Assembly (NCBI RefSeq): GCF_028858725.1
Contig: NC_084766.1
Span: forward strand, 22,670,501 to 22,734,500
Length of the DNA: 64,000 nt
Source of the DNA: Colius striatus
Taxonomy: Eukaryota; Chordata; Aves; Coliiformes; Coliidae
Direction of reading: 5' to 3'
Shown: piece by piece, positions 23,065 to 36,600 of the stretch
How positions within the stretch are numbered: position 1 is the stretch's first letter
How the letters are laid out: each line of letters starts with the position of its first letter
Notes under the pieces: generated by a model
The model's input: the letters and a program-made list of their open reading frames with translations, nothing else
Databases searched by the model: none
What the model was told of the DNA's origin: nothing
Made by a program: the position numbers and the translations under genes

Positions 23065-24625
23065 CATAGAATCATAGAACGGTAGGGGTTGGAAGAGACC
23101 ATTAGAGATCATCTAGCCCAGCCCCCCTGCTGAAGCAGGGTCACCTAGATCAGGTCACAAAGGAACATGTCCAGGCAAGTCTTGAAGACCTCCAAGGAAG
23201 GAGACTCCACAACCCCTCTGGGCAGCCTGTGGCAGGGCTCCCTCACCCTCACAGTGAAACAGTTTTTTCTTATGTTTAAATGGAACTTTTTGTGTTCAGC
23301 TTCCAGGGATTGTGATCATGAGGCAGCTCTCAGTTGTTCATCGAAGGCCTCATCCACTTCTTCCCCCTGATCAGGTGGCCTGTAGCAAACTCCTACAACA
23401 ATATCCCCTGCCTTGCCCTGCCCATTAATTTTTACCCATAAGCACTCAACCTGCCCCTCATCCCCACCCAGGCACAGTTCAGTACACATTAATTGCTCCC
23501 TCACATAGAGAGCAACTCCACCTCCATGCCTTGTCAGTCTGTCTTTCCTAAACAATACATAACCCTGCATGGCTGTGCTCCAGTCATGGCAGCTATCCCA
23601 CCATGTCTCTGTGACTGCAATGAGGTTGTAGCCCCACATCCACACCCACATCTCCAGTTCCTCCTGCTTATTCCCCGGGCTGTGTGCATTGGTGTAGAGG
23701 CAATGCAGGGGCTTACTCAAACACAGGTTTCCCTGGATGGATGCAGGAGGTTCCTCCCTGGTTTGGCTCTCCCTCAGGTTGGTCAGCCTTCTGCATCAGC
23801 ACAGCATGCAGATGAAGTGCACTTATCATGGTATTCCCTGCTCTGCCCTGTTTCCTAGCTAGACAGGACAGTCTGTTCTATTGCTTCTCCTTCCACCTTC
23901 CAAGTCCTTTAGTTTAAAGGCCCCTGGATCAAGTTTGCTAGCCTATTCCCAAATATTGCAGTGCCTTTATGAGAGAGATGAATCCCAGCCTCTGTCTATC
24001 TCCACCTCTGCCCCTCTAATACTACACAGTCCACTAACAGTTGCCTGCAGCTCTTTCACCTGATGCTGCAGCTCTTGAACTTGAGGGCACCTATAACACA
24101 TACTTAGCAGCATAGGTCCCTAAACATCCTAGACACCCCCTTGCCCTTCACCTGGACTGAAGCATCCTTGCTGACCAGCTCTGTCTGGGTGGATGCATTG
24201 ACCTTCACCAGGACCTTGTCCACCTGAGCCTTAGCTTTAGTCCTCAGGTGAGTGCCCACCATCTTGCTAGCTTGTAGCAGGAGCACTTCTCTAACTTTTT
24301 CCTCTCTGTGTGGGCTGTGGGATCATTCCCCGCCCGTTCTCCTTTCTTGCCCTGCCTGTGCAAACTGCTGCACCAAGCCCTGTTTACTGGCCCTGTTTGC
24401 TGTGCTCCTGGTTACTCACGCTCCCTGGGGAGCGTTTAAATCCCCTGCGATTGCTGGGGCTCCATCTCTCTGCAAGACTATCCCCTGTGTGAGAGCTACC
24501 CACTCCTGTTGGCTATCCTTGCTTCTCCACTCCCTCTGCTCTAGGAACCCCTGGATTACCTCAATCGGCCACTCTGCTGCAAATAAACTTGCGTGTCTGA
24601 ACACTTGGAATTTTTGAGAGTGCAA
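23065..24625 (-). mobile_element. CR1 LINE, internally deleted, with endonuclease remnant
   Basis: The left part (23065 to about 23305) is a clear reversed CR1 3' end (CATAGAATCATAGAACGGTA, then 'gggcagcctgtggcagggct'). At about 23305-23320 the homology jumps directly to the endonuclease part of ORF2. Further right are ORF1-like pieces (an STQT-containing open frame at 24104-24286 and another open frame at 24416-24625). Reverse transcriptase is missing. The structure fits one near-full-length CR1 that lost most of ORF2, or two CR1 pieces joined. It is a dead element. Confidence 0.85.
23319..23720 (-). pseudogene. CR1 ORF2 endonuclease (APE-type) fragment
   Basis: An open frame of about 134 codons carries landmarks of the CR1 endonuclease. 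These are NAHSPGNKQEELE near the start, ITETWW-like VTETWWDS with the conserved acidic residue, GGGVALYVRE in the middle, and VGVCYRPPDQGEEVDEAF before the break. The frame stops where the CR1 3' UTR begins. The remaining endonuclease, the reverse transcriptase and the C-terminal part are absent, so no active protein is expected. Confidence 0.85.
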
Positions 24626-27015
24626 ATTCTTATTCCTTTAATGGAACAACATTGTCATGAATTATGTGCAGTACTCATTGTACTTTCTGTATCAGGTAGG
24701 CAGTCAGTACTTCTGCTCCTTTGAACGGTACTTTCTATGATACTTTGCCCCAGGTTCTCAGACAAAAAAAAACCAAAAAACCCCTTCATTTTAAAGCCAA
24801 TTTTTTAGTTGTAGTTTTAAGCCTTCCTTTTCAGGGAATGAAAATTATATGGAAGAAATTAGCTAACTATATCAAAGAAATATGGGGGGGAGAGGTGTGT
24901 TGCTGTAACAGGTCAGACTTTACATAGCTGCTACTTCGTGGAAATACCTGACAGGTTACCTAGTGGCACTGGCTGCATTGGAAAAGAAAGTTTCAAGTGG
25001 GGGATTGCAACAAGTTACCATTTCCTTGATTCTGTATTGGCTGCTGCATCAACATGTCAAGAGTTTTAACATAGCATACTCCATCCCAAATGCTAATTTT
25101 GTGTTTTGCAAAGATGCAAACCCTTTCAAAATAAGATATAAAAGATAAAGATATATAAAGATGTATATATATATAAAAAAATTACCTTGGGTATGGAAAG
25201 CAGAGCTTTCACCTACTGGTGGGTTTGAGGTCCTCCCCACCCAATCCTGGAGCCCTGCTTTGTGCCCAGGATGTTTTCATCTCAGGATGGTTTATTTAAT
25301 AGAAGGTGGTGTTGCCTATCAAATCCCTGCATCACTGTGTTGTTGAAACTCATAGAGTACCCCTGTAATGATGTACAACATGGCTAAAGAGAAAAGAAGG
25401 GCCTGAGGATTAAAGTAGTTGAATGTTTATGTAGAGTATATTTGTTAGTTGTAGATCAGCCACAAAGTTATGTGTAGTGCTGAGCACTTAGGGCTGAGGG
25501 GCAGGAGCAGTAGTGCTTTGAGTATGGCAAGGGCTGAGTGTTGTTATTTACTTTGAAAACTTGATACTGTATTGTGTCTCATAGGGATGTTTATAGGCAC
25601 ACTTCAGGGTCATTTTTTCATGTGTTTTTTTCCCCCCATGTTCTAGAATGATGGTGATACTGCACATTTAACTCAGAAAGCAATGTCTGAAGAACTTAGA
25701 TACTTTTGTGAGGAAAAAACATCTAAAGGTTAGCAAGAAGCAGATATTTTTAAGAACAAAGTTTAAATAGTATGCAGTACACAAGTGAATATTTAGCTTT
25801 CTTTGCATTCATGTAGAGTCCTTATTAAGTGCCTGCTTTTTTCACCAAGCATTTTCTATTGGGTGTATTGCTTGAAATAGTAACCTACAGTGATGTTTCA
25901 TGTAACTAAGTAGAGTAGACATATAGGAGGAGTCAGTTAAGCTTGCAGAGACTTAATAAGTATTGTTAATTTTGAGGCCTTGACTTGGCAATCTAACATT
26001 CTAAACATTACATTAGCACTAAGCATAGCAGTATAATGATAATTAATACCAACTGAACAATATACTAAACATAGCATTTATGTTGTTAACAGTCTATCAG
26101 AGGCAGGCTTGTGGGAAGTCTGTATATTGTTTCTTGGCCGTGGCCCCTTTGCTTGATGTCTAGGGTATTACCTGTGCTGCAGGGGGAAGAAACTGAGACA
26201 CAACAAGGGAAGTAGCTATATGCTGAACACATTATTATTATTAGCAAGCAGTTGTTTTTAAGAAGACAGGTCTGTTACTCGTAGAAGGCACTGATCAAAA
26301 CAACATGGAAAGAGTTGCAAAATACAGCTACAACGTAGCTCTAAAGTTCCTGAGACTTGGCAAGTCTTAGCTCAATCTTGCCTTAAATGCCTTGCAGGGA
26401 ATCCTGGAGAACAGTGCAGGTGTGCACAGAACATCAGTTCTGGAAAATGCCTTTAAAGATAGATGAATTTTCAGGTCCAGTGAAATCAAACACCTCAAAA
26501 ACTAATTAACAACTGTTCCATAAAGTTCATACATTCAATTTAATTTTCACCACTTTAACCTTTGTGGAAATTACTTTGTTCCCAATAATACAATAAGTAA
26601 ACCACTGTGCTAGAACACGCTTGAAAAAAGAAAGGTTTTTTTTTTTTTTTTTGTGCTTTTAAATAGTAATTCTGCAACAATGGGAGTGGGTACTTGGTTT
26701 TGGCAATGAAGCAATGTGCTTGGGTCACTAACAGCAGGCAAGCTGAAGACAGAAGATTTGACAGCAATTAGGCCAAATATATATGCTAAAGCTGTAAAAA
26801 GTGATAGTTTTCATAACAATCTAACTTAAGAACACAGACAAATATATGCAGTAAAACAATAGTGAATTGCTTTCCTGCTGGAAGGATGCTAAGCAATGCC
26901 TCTAGACACTATGGACTCTACATGATTTTTAATTTTCAATTTTATTTGCACATTTGAAAATACAAAAATATTAATGAAACAGAGTAAAGCCAAGGAAGAG
27001 GACAAACACATGTCC
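24626..27015. other. Tail-to-tail intergenic region, right part
   Basis: AT-rich sequence with an AT-repeat patch (about 25136-25182) and a T-run (about 26634-26652). Open frames are short and unrecognised. The BLNK transcript probably ends near the right edge of this stretch; a distal AATAAA on the minus strand (26941-26946) could extend it. Confidence 0.5.
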
Positions 27016-27039
27016 ATTAATCTAAAACCTTCAGGCAGC

Positions 27040-27045
27040 TTTATT
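27040..27045 (-). terminator. BLNK: BLNK polyadenylation signal AATAAA
   Basis: TTTATT on the + strand is AATAAA on the coding strand, about 480 bases after the BLNK stop codon. A second AATAAA is at 26941-26946. Either could be used. Confidence 0.5.
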
Positions 27046-27527
27046 GACAGTAATCACATGAAGTACAGTCCTATTTTCAGCTGTACACAACAGTACATTA
27101 GGTCAAGTTGCTGTAACTCCTGGGGCTGTGCACTTTATGAAGAAATTGCTGAAAACGGTGATCTGTGGTACATGTAAGAAATGGAAAGAGTGGATCACTG
27201 GGGTTGTTCCTAAAGGGAACCTATCTTTAAATAGCAGTCAGGACCAGGCTGGGGTATGCAGTTTCTCTTCACGTGACTTGGAATACCTGTGTTGTTGCAG
27301 GTGGAAGTCACAGATGAGTATACCTGCTTTGGCTTGTTGTATTAAATACATGTGCTTTTCTGATAAAAATAACTTTGAGTTGAACTTCAGAAACTGCATC
27401 TCTTACTACTCACTATGTGCTCTTAAAGAGTATTTTCCATTATTTTGTATTTTCTTCTTTTAATACTCAATCCAGATGTTTTGAGATGTTGAAATCACTT
27501 TAAAAGTCTTCATTTTACCAGTTCAGT
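27046..27527 (-). other. BLNK: BLNK 3' UTR
   Basis: This is the sequence between the stop codon (27528-27530) and the nearest AATAAA. The short frames within it (for example 27128-27463 +) are not supported as genes. Confidence 0.55.
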
Positions 27528-27647
27528 TTAAGAAACTCTTACAATGTGTTTCAGTTTTGTCGAGTCTTTTGTGTTGTTTTGGCTGTCAATTAGAACCAGG
27601 GGGGTGTGCTGGTGATTCTCTACTATTTCAGCAACACTGTCAAAGCG
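27528..27647 (-). CDS. BLNK: BLNK visible exon 21 (SH2 end, stop)
   Basis: 120 bases: [20 protein letters not shown], then [10 protein letters not shown] and a basic tail ending VRVS, followed by [17 protein letters not shown] is identical to human BLNK. Acceptor TTCTCTATCCAG. Confidence 0.98.
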   Translation of the reverse strand, partial: RFDSVAEIVENHQHTPLVLIDSQNNTKDSTKLKHIVRVS

Positions 27648-30600
27648 CTGGATAGAGAAAACAAAAGTTAATTAGTACTGTCTTCTTTTAATGCTCTAAT
27701 ATTGACGACTTTTTGCTTCTCCCACTATTGAAGAGAGTGGAGCCATAACTGTTACCAAATAAGATGCTCTGCGTTTCTTGCCTTTCAGCAAGAGAACTGA
27801 TTCTGCTCTTAGCCCTGATTCTAGTCACAGATTAAATTTGGACAATGGAAGATACTCTGGCCACTCACCGTCTCACCTCATGCTCATTTTTTTCCATTTG
27901 TAATTGCCACCTGCACAAACTGAACCAGAGAGGTTGCTACACAGCAGGTGTTCTGATTTTTGACTGTGGTTGTTTTTCTGTCACAATTTTCCAAGAAACT
28001 GAACTGGAGTCTTAGGTAGGAGGTGAGCAGAGGACTATAAGCAGCTGGAAAATTTATCTAGCAGCTGCAGCTCTGATCCTGATACTTGTAGAACTGTTTT
28101 GAAAAATTGTTTTAAACATGAGCTGTTTTAATTGCTCAGTCTGCAGGAGGTGGTGTTACACTGGCTTCTCTAGCTTGACAGATAAGTCGTTATATAGGGT
28201 ACACTTTTATCTTGGTACATGAAAAAAATCCTTTTGGTCATAGTGCATTATATCAGTCTTTGTTGAAAACTGAAAAAATCCACAGTATTTCTCACCTCTT
28301 CACCACTTTTTTCTCTGCCCAGTGCATATTGTCTTGTTGATTCAATAAACCGTATAGGAATGTTGTATACTCTCCTGTTGTAAAACACCACCAGTGTGTA
28401 TGGTTGCCGTGAATCCTGTCCAGAACTCCTTCTTATTAGAAAAGATCCATCCTAAAGAGAGAAAGTAGTAAATATATTCAGCTTTTTTTTTTCCCAACAA
28501 CTTAATTTGGTTTAGCTTAATATTTTCATCTGTGTAAACATTAAGCCCTTTTCTACCATTAGAAAAACTGTAGAGCAGAAGATTAAAAGTAACACGTATT
28601 CCTACTAACAGTAGCTTACAAAGCTGCCATGTAAGTCACCTTTGCTGCTGCCTGTTCTCTCTCAACCAAAGAAGAAATAAATTCACAGTGGCAGCAGTCT
28701 GTTGGGGTCCACAGGTTGTTAGGAAGTCAAGTTAGTATCAGTGACAGTAGGTAGGCAAGAAAGCAGTGAAGGGTGGAGGTAACTTTGTCCAGAGCTGTAA
28801 AAAGCACTCTTGACAAAGATGAGCACTTATAGCTACTGACAATGTAGCCCAGTGCTCACTAACTAGCAGTAGCCTACGCTGGTGACAGCCCTGGTGCTCT
28901 GTCCTTTTATCCTGCTTTGTGGAATTAGGCAGAGTGGAAATCAGTACCTGATGCTGAGGATGCAACTCTGCAATTTTCTGTTCCCCTCTGCGACACTGGC
29001 TTTTGTGCACAGAATAAATAGCTGAGAGAACTCAAGTTCTCCAAATACCTAAATACATGGGGCTGCTATTTCAAAATGCATAGCAGCATCAGCGTTTCCA
29101 AATAGTAATTGTTTTTACATGAACCATTGGACAGTGGTGGAGTTATAAAAAATATGGATCTTTTCCTCAGCTCTGTGGTCTGTAATAGCTTTCTCTCTGA
29201 CACACCAGTCTTTGAGTTGCACTAATGTAACTTTGGGTAACTAATGTCTTGGGATGGGAGCCACAGTTAAATAGTTTCACCACAATAATTTCATCTTTGG
29301 CAGCTGGCATGGCACAGTGTTCTGGCCTGTTCTTACAATGTTTTTGCAGTATTTCTGGTTGTCTTGATATTTTTTTATTTTAAGGATTTTTCCTCATAAA
29401 TTATTTAAAAGTGACCTACCTTGTTTGAGCGGTACAATGTGTCTTCTGCTGTTTTCCTGTCACAGGTAGCAGCATACCATGCTTTACTGTGAACACCGGC
29501 ATCCTAGAAAGAGAGAAACAGTGTTTCACCTGTAAAGTAATGATGATAAAGAATATGGCCTGTAGAGGATTTACTAATTAAGATTGACAGGTGTGAAGAA
29601 CTCAAATGCAGAACACTGTAGAAAACACAGAATTTAGAAAATCCTTGGCCAGAAGCACACTTGTTACTGTTGGATAGAGACAGGACAAAGAAAATCCAGT
29701 GTGTCAAAACAGCAGTAACGGATGTGTAATAAGACTGATACATGACAGAAGAGAGGAAGATATCCTGAGTTACATAGTCAAGTTCAACTAGAAACAAGTT
29801 TGGTATTTTTAAAGCAGGAAACTATTGTAGTTGAATTTATAGAGACTGTGCAGGAAATGTTGAGGAATAAATTGACCATTAACAGTTTAAATGCTTTTCA
29901 GCCATGGGTTAGCCAATGAAATGTCCAGTTTTGGTAGGCATCAGTTTTAGGAATGAAGTTTCCCATATACTTAATGCTATTTGTGAACACCTGGATATGA
30001 TGGAGGTTGGTATCTTTGCTCTTTTTAATATTATTAAATAAAGAGAAATAGATGGAGTCCTGCAAAACAGAGAACCAGTTACTGTCTTTACTAATACAGG
30101 AGTTCAGCTCCCGGTGCCGTCACCTGAGACAGGAGATACAGATTCAGTTCTGCTTCTCCTGTTGGACTGAGTCTGGATATATCCTTACATTTGAAAAAAT
30201 GCTCTTCTCTAAAAGGCATAAAACCATCTTTACTGAGGAGACAAATTCTATCTGTGACAGAACACAAGAACAGCTTATATTTTATAACATGTCTCTTGGG
30301 TGCCTCATTTCTGTGTGTGATCCCCTGCAAACGTCTTGAGATCATCCATCTCTCCATTCTGTTAAATGCCTGGCAGCATTCTGTACAGTAAGTGAACTTA
30401 ACCTGTTCTTCCAGTGTAAAACAATGGATTTCTTGGATGAGGGCATAGATGCAGACCTGAAGATACAAGGTCAAAAGATTGGCACCCTAAAGATAGATGG
30501 ATTCTGACTTAGAAGAGAAAAATTCTCAAAGCAAAATAAAGCTTAAAGACAAACCATATGCGAGGAAGTGATGGCAGTTGGGAGTGAGAGGTAACAGCCT

Positions 30601-33600
30601 ATAATTTGAGTAAGAGAAGAAGTAGAAAACTGGGTAGTTAGATGGTACAGATTTGCATATACGTTTCAGAACAGGAGTGGAGTTTAGAGGAAAGGTATAG
30701 GGGACTTCAGAGAAGTATGAAAAGAAATGATACTTAAGGATCAGGGACTAGAAGCAACACGAGACCTATGCATTATCAGACTTATTAATAGCTAGAGGAT
30801 GAACTAGCAAGTTATAAAACCAGCAGTCATAAAAAGTGAGTTTTTGCCAAGGAGGTTGATGCAAAAGCCAACTCACTTGAGCAGAGGAGCTAGAGTAAAG
30901 CTGAGATTATTTCCTGCTGAATACTTTTGGTTATTAACTTTCCTGATCATTTGAACGGTTTTGATCCAATTTTATAGTAATAAGCTTAATAATGAAATTA
31001 GTTTTCACACAAACTTTGTCACCTCTGTACAAAATCACATGAAAGGTGAAGTTGCAAATTATGGCTGAGCTGGTCTAGCTGGTTTATTGCTTCCAAAAAG
31101 GGAGTGTCTTGGCTTCCCCCTTGTGCTCATTTTGTTGTTAATCTGATCCTGCAGTGAGATAATTCACTAATCTAGAGAAAAAAAAAAGTTTCTTTTTTTT
31201 TTGTTTTTGGTCTTGTGTTGTGTTTGACTGCAGGGCTGGTTTTCTACCAGTTCAGTGAGTTGGCTCAACCCATTACAAGATCAGAGGAACACCAGGGAAG
31301 CCTGCCTGTGTCTCAGCAGGGAACTGATAGTAAGGAGGAAGCAGAGTTTCCATTTTGGGGGCATTGCACTAAATTCTTAGATTGGCTCAAGCCAGAACTT
31401 GACCTCCAAAGTTCTTCCATGTATTTCTCCAGTCACAGTATTCATTGCAAAAAGATGGGATGAAAGGAATTGCAAGTCTGCAATTGGAGAATAAGACCAG
31501 TAAACAGAATGAGCTCAACAGAATGAGGAGTTAACTGCCCCCAGACCTTTTTTCTAGGACTATCTGTGGCCTATAATCTGGAAGCAGAGCTGCAGCCAAG
31601 GTTTGGATGGCAACCAAACAAATAATGAATCTTATGGGCATGAATCATGTCTGTGAGCACCTGTACTATACTGCATCCTACAAGAAATGATACCACTGTA
31701 CATAATTGGTGGGAAAATAATACTAACAGTTTGAGGTTGGTTTTTTTAAAACAAAATGGAAGTTTGATTAAGCTCTGGTTTTGCCCATGACTGTTACATA
31801 AAAGCTGCAAATGTAATTGCTACAAGCTGTTTGTTTAGTGTCTGCTGGATTGTTTATTTGAAAGCAATTTTTACAATAAATATCCAGTATGACATACTGT
31901 TAAAAGTTTTTCTAGAACTTCAAGTCCTTTGTGTTCTTCACTGTTGTACTATCTGTCATGTCAGGCGTTAGAACATTGAATGTTATTGGCTCTGCATAAC
32001 AGAGCCTTTGTCATGCTCTCAGCAGAACTATTAAGTTGTTTGTATCTACTAGGTTAATAAAAGTGGCTTCCTGCATTTTGCAGTCTCCCATCTAAAATGG
32101 GAGTAAGAAGAATAGCATCAAAATGAAAAGAACTTTGTGTTTGCTTAGATTATTTAAAGCTTAATGTTGAAATGAGACAAAAAAAGAGAACTGGTCATAA
32201 AACTGACAGCATTAACTGTAATGAGAAGAGGCCTGTTTAAAGCAAGAGAAAGGAGCAGGACTTAGGAGAGACTGATGCATGGAGAGGGAGGCATCACAGC
32301 GTCCTCTGAGAAGAGTGGCAGTGACTTTCTTCTCAGCTCTTAAAACTTTGCTGACACTCCAAACTCCGATAAATAATGTTCATATTTCTGAGATTTGTTA
32401 GCACATCAGTGCAGGCTAATACTAATAGCTGCAGATAGCTTCATTGTATCTGCTTGGGTGCACATTTTTTGCAGGATACAGTATGTAAAGCTGTAAGTTA
32501 GAAAAAAAAAGTAGACAATGAAAAACTCTTTATAGCCATCTATATCAAAGACTAGACTTAAGCACATCATCACAGATTTACTTGTTTCATATGATGTGTA
32601 AGTATTATGAACTGGGGATTTAGGAAGAATTGAAACTATGAAGCTTTTTTGGGTTTTATTTAAAGGGATTGGTAGAGAGCCAAGGTTTGGTAAAATGCTA
32701 GTTGCTTTTTTTTTAGCAGTTTATAAAAGATCTCCTGTAATATGTACTAAGCATTTTTAAATTTTTTTTTTGTACAAAAGCTATCTTTCAGTTTATCTGT
32801 GCTACAGAAAATCTTCATTGCAAAAGAGGGCATGGATGCCTTCCGCAAAAGTCGTATGATTTTTACTTAGAAAGGGGGTTAGGGCCAGAAACACTACTTT
32901 AAAAGGTGACATTTCTGTTACATGAATTTAGCTAATGTTATACCTGGTCTGCAGTAGAAATAGACGCAATGCTGCTGTGAGGGGAAGTACCCAGAGAACG
33001 GTTTGCAGCTTCTGGCACTTCTAGAAAAGAGAAACAACACCATGTGTAAGTTTTCAAAGGTTGTTTTTTATGCTGTAAGAAATAGATTAGTTATAAGGAC
33101 TTTGGAAGATCTGGAAATGCTTGGCCTTTGGTATCAGTGAGGAAAGCTGTCTACTGTAAATGGATGGGCCCTATATAGATGCCTGGGATACCTGCCTACT
33201 CAAAAGAGGAGCCTTGCTTATAAAAGGAAAACCAAGTTGGTCAATAACAATTTAATTTTAATAGCTAGAGGTGGACTTCAAAATGCAAGAACTGCCCCTC
33301 CCCCCTGCCAAGTGAAGCAATGTAGCAATAGACACAGGAAATGCAGGAACACAGTGCAAAAAGCAGTCAGTCCAGTGTAAGAAGTAGTTGCATAGGTGAG
33401 GGAGTCAGAAAAACAAGTGTTGCTCAGAGATATTTATTCACTAATTTAGTTCAGCCAAAATGTTTGTAAATGTATGCAAGAAGTCTAGGCAGCTAGCAAA
33501 GCAGAAGCAGTAGGAGAGACAATGAAACTTAATGATGACAACAAACCATAGTAGAAAGTGGCTATTAGGGCTGAAATACAGATGCCAAAGAGTTTAAGAA

Positions 33601-36600
33601 ATTGGAAGGGAAACAGTTGAATAGTGTTGCATAGTAATGATAGAAATATGCGAAATAACTACAGATAATGATATAGGTCACAGGTAGTATTGGTATCTGC
33701 TATATATACTTGTGATTAGAGTTTGGTACAGATCAATATTGTTGTGAGAAAATGATTGTAGAAAGTGGAGTGTTACTTATTCTGTTATTGCAGGTGGTTT
33801 TATTTCCTGTTTATTTTACTTACTGGAGGAAAAAACGTTCCTAGGATTGTTGGTACTCACCTATTCCAAGACATGACACTTTGCAGGTTGCTTTATAAAA
33901 TCTTCACTAATATAAATCTAATTTAGATTAATGCTATAGAAAGCAATAAGAATGTTATAGAGCAGATCATACAGTGACTCAGAATTAAAACTTCAGTTGG
34001 ACTGGAGAGCTCAAAGATAGCTGCCTGAAGTAGGTTTAGAACTTTTTATAGTGAAGATGCAACTGTCAGGAAACTGCATTTCAAGTATAGGGAAGACATT
34101 GTAAGGAGCAGTTCCAGCTCTCAATGAATGCATAATTGCCTCATATTAAGACTTCTTTTCTGTCAGTTTTTTCTGACCAGCTGCAAAAGCTACAGTTGAA
34201 AAGTGTTGTATGAATAAAGTAAAAATGGCCTGAATTCAGGCTGAATTAGACTTTACAAAAAGAAATAAAAAGAAGTTATAAGAGATTCTTTATCTGTGTA
34301 AAACAGAAAGAAAAATGGATCCATCTTGAGTAAGACTCTAAGTTATTAAAATCAATAAGTTATCGATTGTAAAGACAATCTAGGTACTAAACCATTAGTA
34401 GTAGTACTACAGAAATGAAAATTTCCACAACCAAACTGGAAGCAAACTCAAATGGCTCAGTACAACTGGACTAGTGGGCTCAGCTTCTCTTTATCCCAGA
34501 CATTTTAAAAACTAGCACATGAAATTACAGGGCTGGTAACAATTACTTCAAGTAAAGTTCAAGTCAGGGTGGTACCATATGATTACTGAATACCAAACAT
34601 AATTACTGGGTAATTTCTATGAAGAAGATGAAAGTTAGCACTAGGCAAGTATGGTGACAAGGAAGAGATGGCAGGTTATGCTGAAGGACGCTCGTGATTG
34701 GGACCAACTGTATCTGTGACTAAGTTGTTATTGGACCCGGCACAAAAACAGACTATGTTAAACAAAGTTTAAACTACACCAGATGCAGATTTCTATGTGC
34801 AACTCTCACCCATTTACAGGGTGAAAGATATGTTCAGACTGAAATGTGCAGAAGAGGGCTTGTAGAAAGGCCAGACAAGCGTCAGCTAACAAGAGACAAG
34901 AAACAGGTCAGACCTAATTTACCTTTCTATGCAAAGAGAGTTCATATACATGTTACCTAGTTTGGCTTTAACACTGAACTGAAACAAAGTATATTTTCTC
35001 AAGTATTGCTTACAAAAGAGCTTTAGTGTTTGCCATTATAAAAATACCTTCTTCTTTCACCCCCTGTAGATAAAGAATAAATTGCTGGATGCAATAACAA
35101 TCTGTCTGTCTTCTAGGCAACAGAATTCCAGAACAGCCCAGAAATGTCATATTTAGGGTTCTTCTGTGTCAAGGAAGATTGATGGAATCTTCATTGTGAT
35201 AGGAACTGACTAAAACTGCCTTTGGCAGAAATTTCCAGTAGCCACAAATGGGAAGGAAGCACCCCATTTCCATTGATTTACACAATAACCCTGGCATACA
35301 CCCTTCATTTTTTCTAGCTCAGCTAAACCCCTGGAAACTTGACCTCTTTGAATGCATTACAGAGACAAAAGTTAATTCCAAACTAATGAACACGTATGAC
35401 ATCTTGAAATAATCTCAATTCAGAGATTAATTTGAAATTACAAGTTAGCCATGTTTTAATTAAAAATGTGAAGTGTACTTACTTGTCAGAACTGAAGACT
35501 TTTGGAACAGAGGCCTGGAATAAATATCAAGAGATTACAGAAAGGTCTGAAGAGATCTGCCCAGTTCTGACTATACAAAAATTGTGTATCTGAAGCCTGT
35601 AGTGGTAGAATGTCTCCTGTCTCACCCATTTGTCTATTTTAAATAAGGGTCATTGTAAGAAAGAAATAAGGGACATTGAGAAATGTGATTGAAAAATAAT
35701 TTCTCACTAGTACTGACAATTAAGAATTTAAACATCTGGTTTAAATCTCCATCACCTAATTAGAGAGTATATCATCCCATGGTTTTGGGTGGTGGTTATA
35801 GTATTTGGATGAATTAACCATGTTTCATTTTTTGCTACTGTGAGGCTTCAAGAAACATAGAATCATAGAATGGTAGGGTTGGAGGGACTTTCAGAGACCA
35901 TCTAGTCCAACCTCCCTGCAGATCCATGACCTTAGAAAAGGAACATAAGGCTCCAGAGAAAACAGTGCTCCCCCTTGAAAGTCACAGCTGTGTTCAGACC
36001 GAGCAGTAGGAGCTGGTGCATTGAAATATTCAAAAAATGATGAAAAGAGACTGTACTTTTGGGCACTGCTTGGAAGGGGTGGAAGCGGAAGCTCTTGGCT
36101 GGAACCTCGCCGTCGTTCTGCTGCCGTAGGTTTGTCTGTAGTTTGAGAAAACAAATTTTAGAGTCAAGATTTCTTCAGAAATAGATCATCCCAGATAAGG
36201 GACTTCCAGTAGCTGAAGGAGGGTTTCTTTTCTTCTTAGAACTTTGGGGGGTTTTCCTTACATGGCAGCTTGCCATCCTGCTGCTTTCTTTGTTGGCTAG
36301 TGGCATACCAATTTCTTGGCAAAGAGCTGCACTGTGAATGCCCCAGGAGCTCGGTGGGAGTCTTGTCTTCTGAGCTGGGAGCCGAGTACCACAGAGGAGG
36401 CTGCTGGGGCAGGCTGCCTCCAAGAGCTCAGCCGCAGGTGGTGCGGCAGGCTGGCTGCATCTTACCCTTCTGTTACACAGCAGCTGCTGCTGCGTTTTTG
36501 CCCAGAGGAGCTGCTGCCTTACACAGCAGCGAGAGTCATTTCCTGCCTATGTGAGTAACTGGCTCTTGGCTCCTGCCAGGAGCTGGCTCCGTGTGAGGTG

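Noticed and set aside
30052-30474. Overlapping open frames of 95 and 127 codons on opposite strands in a BLNK intron
   Set aside because: No domain or homolog was recognised, and both strands are equally open. Kept only as an unexplained intronic patch.
36175-36558. GC-rich frames that might be an extra exon
   Set aside because: No splice borders compatible with the BLNK phases, and no resemblance to BLNK.
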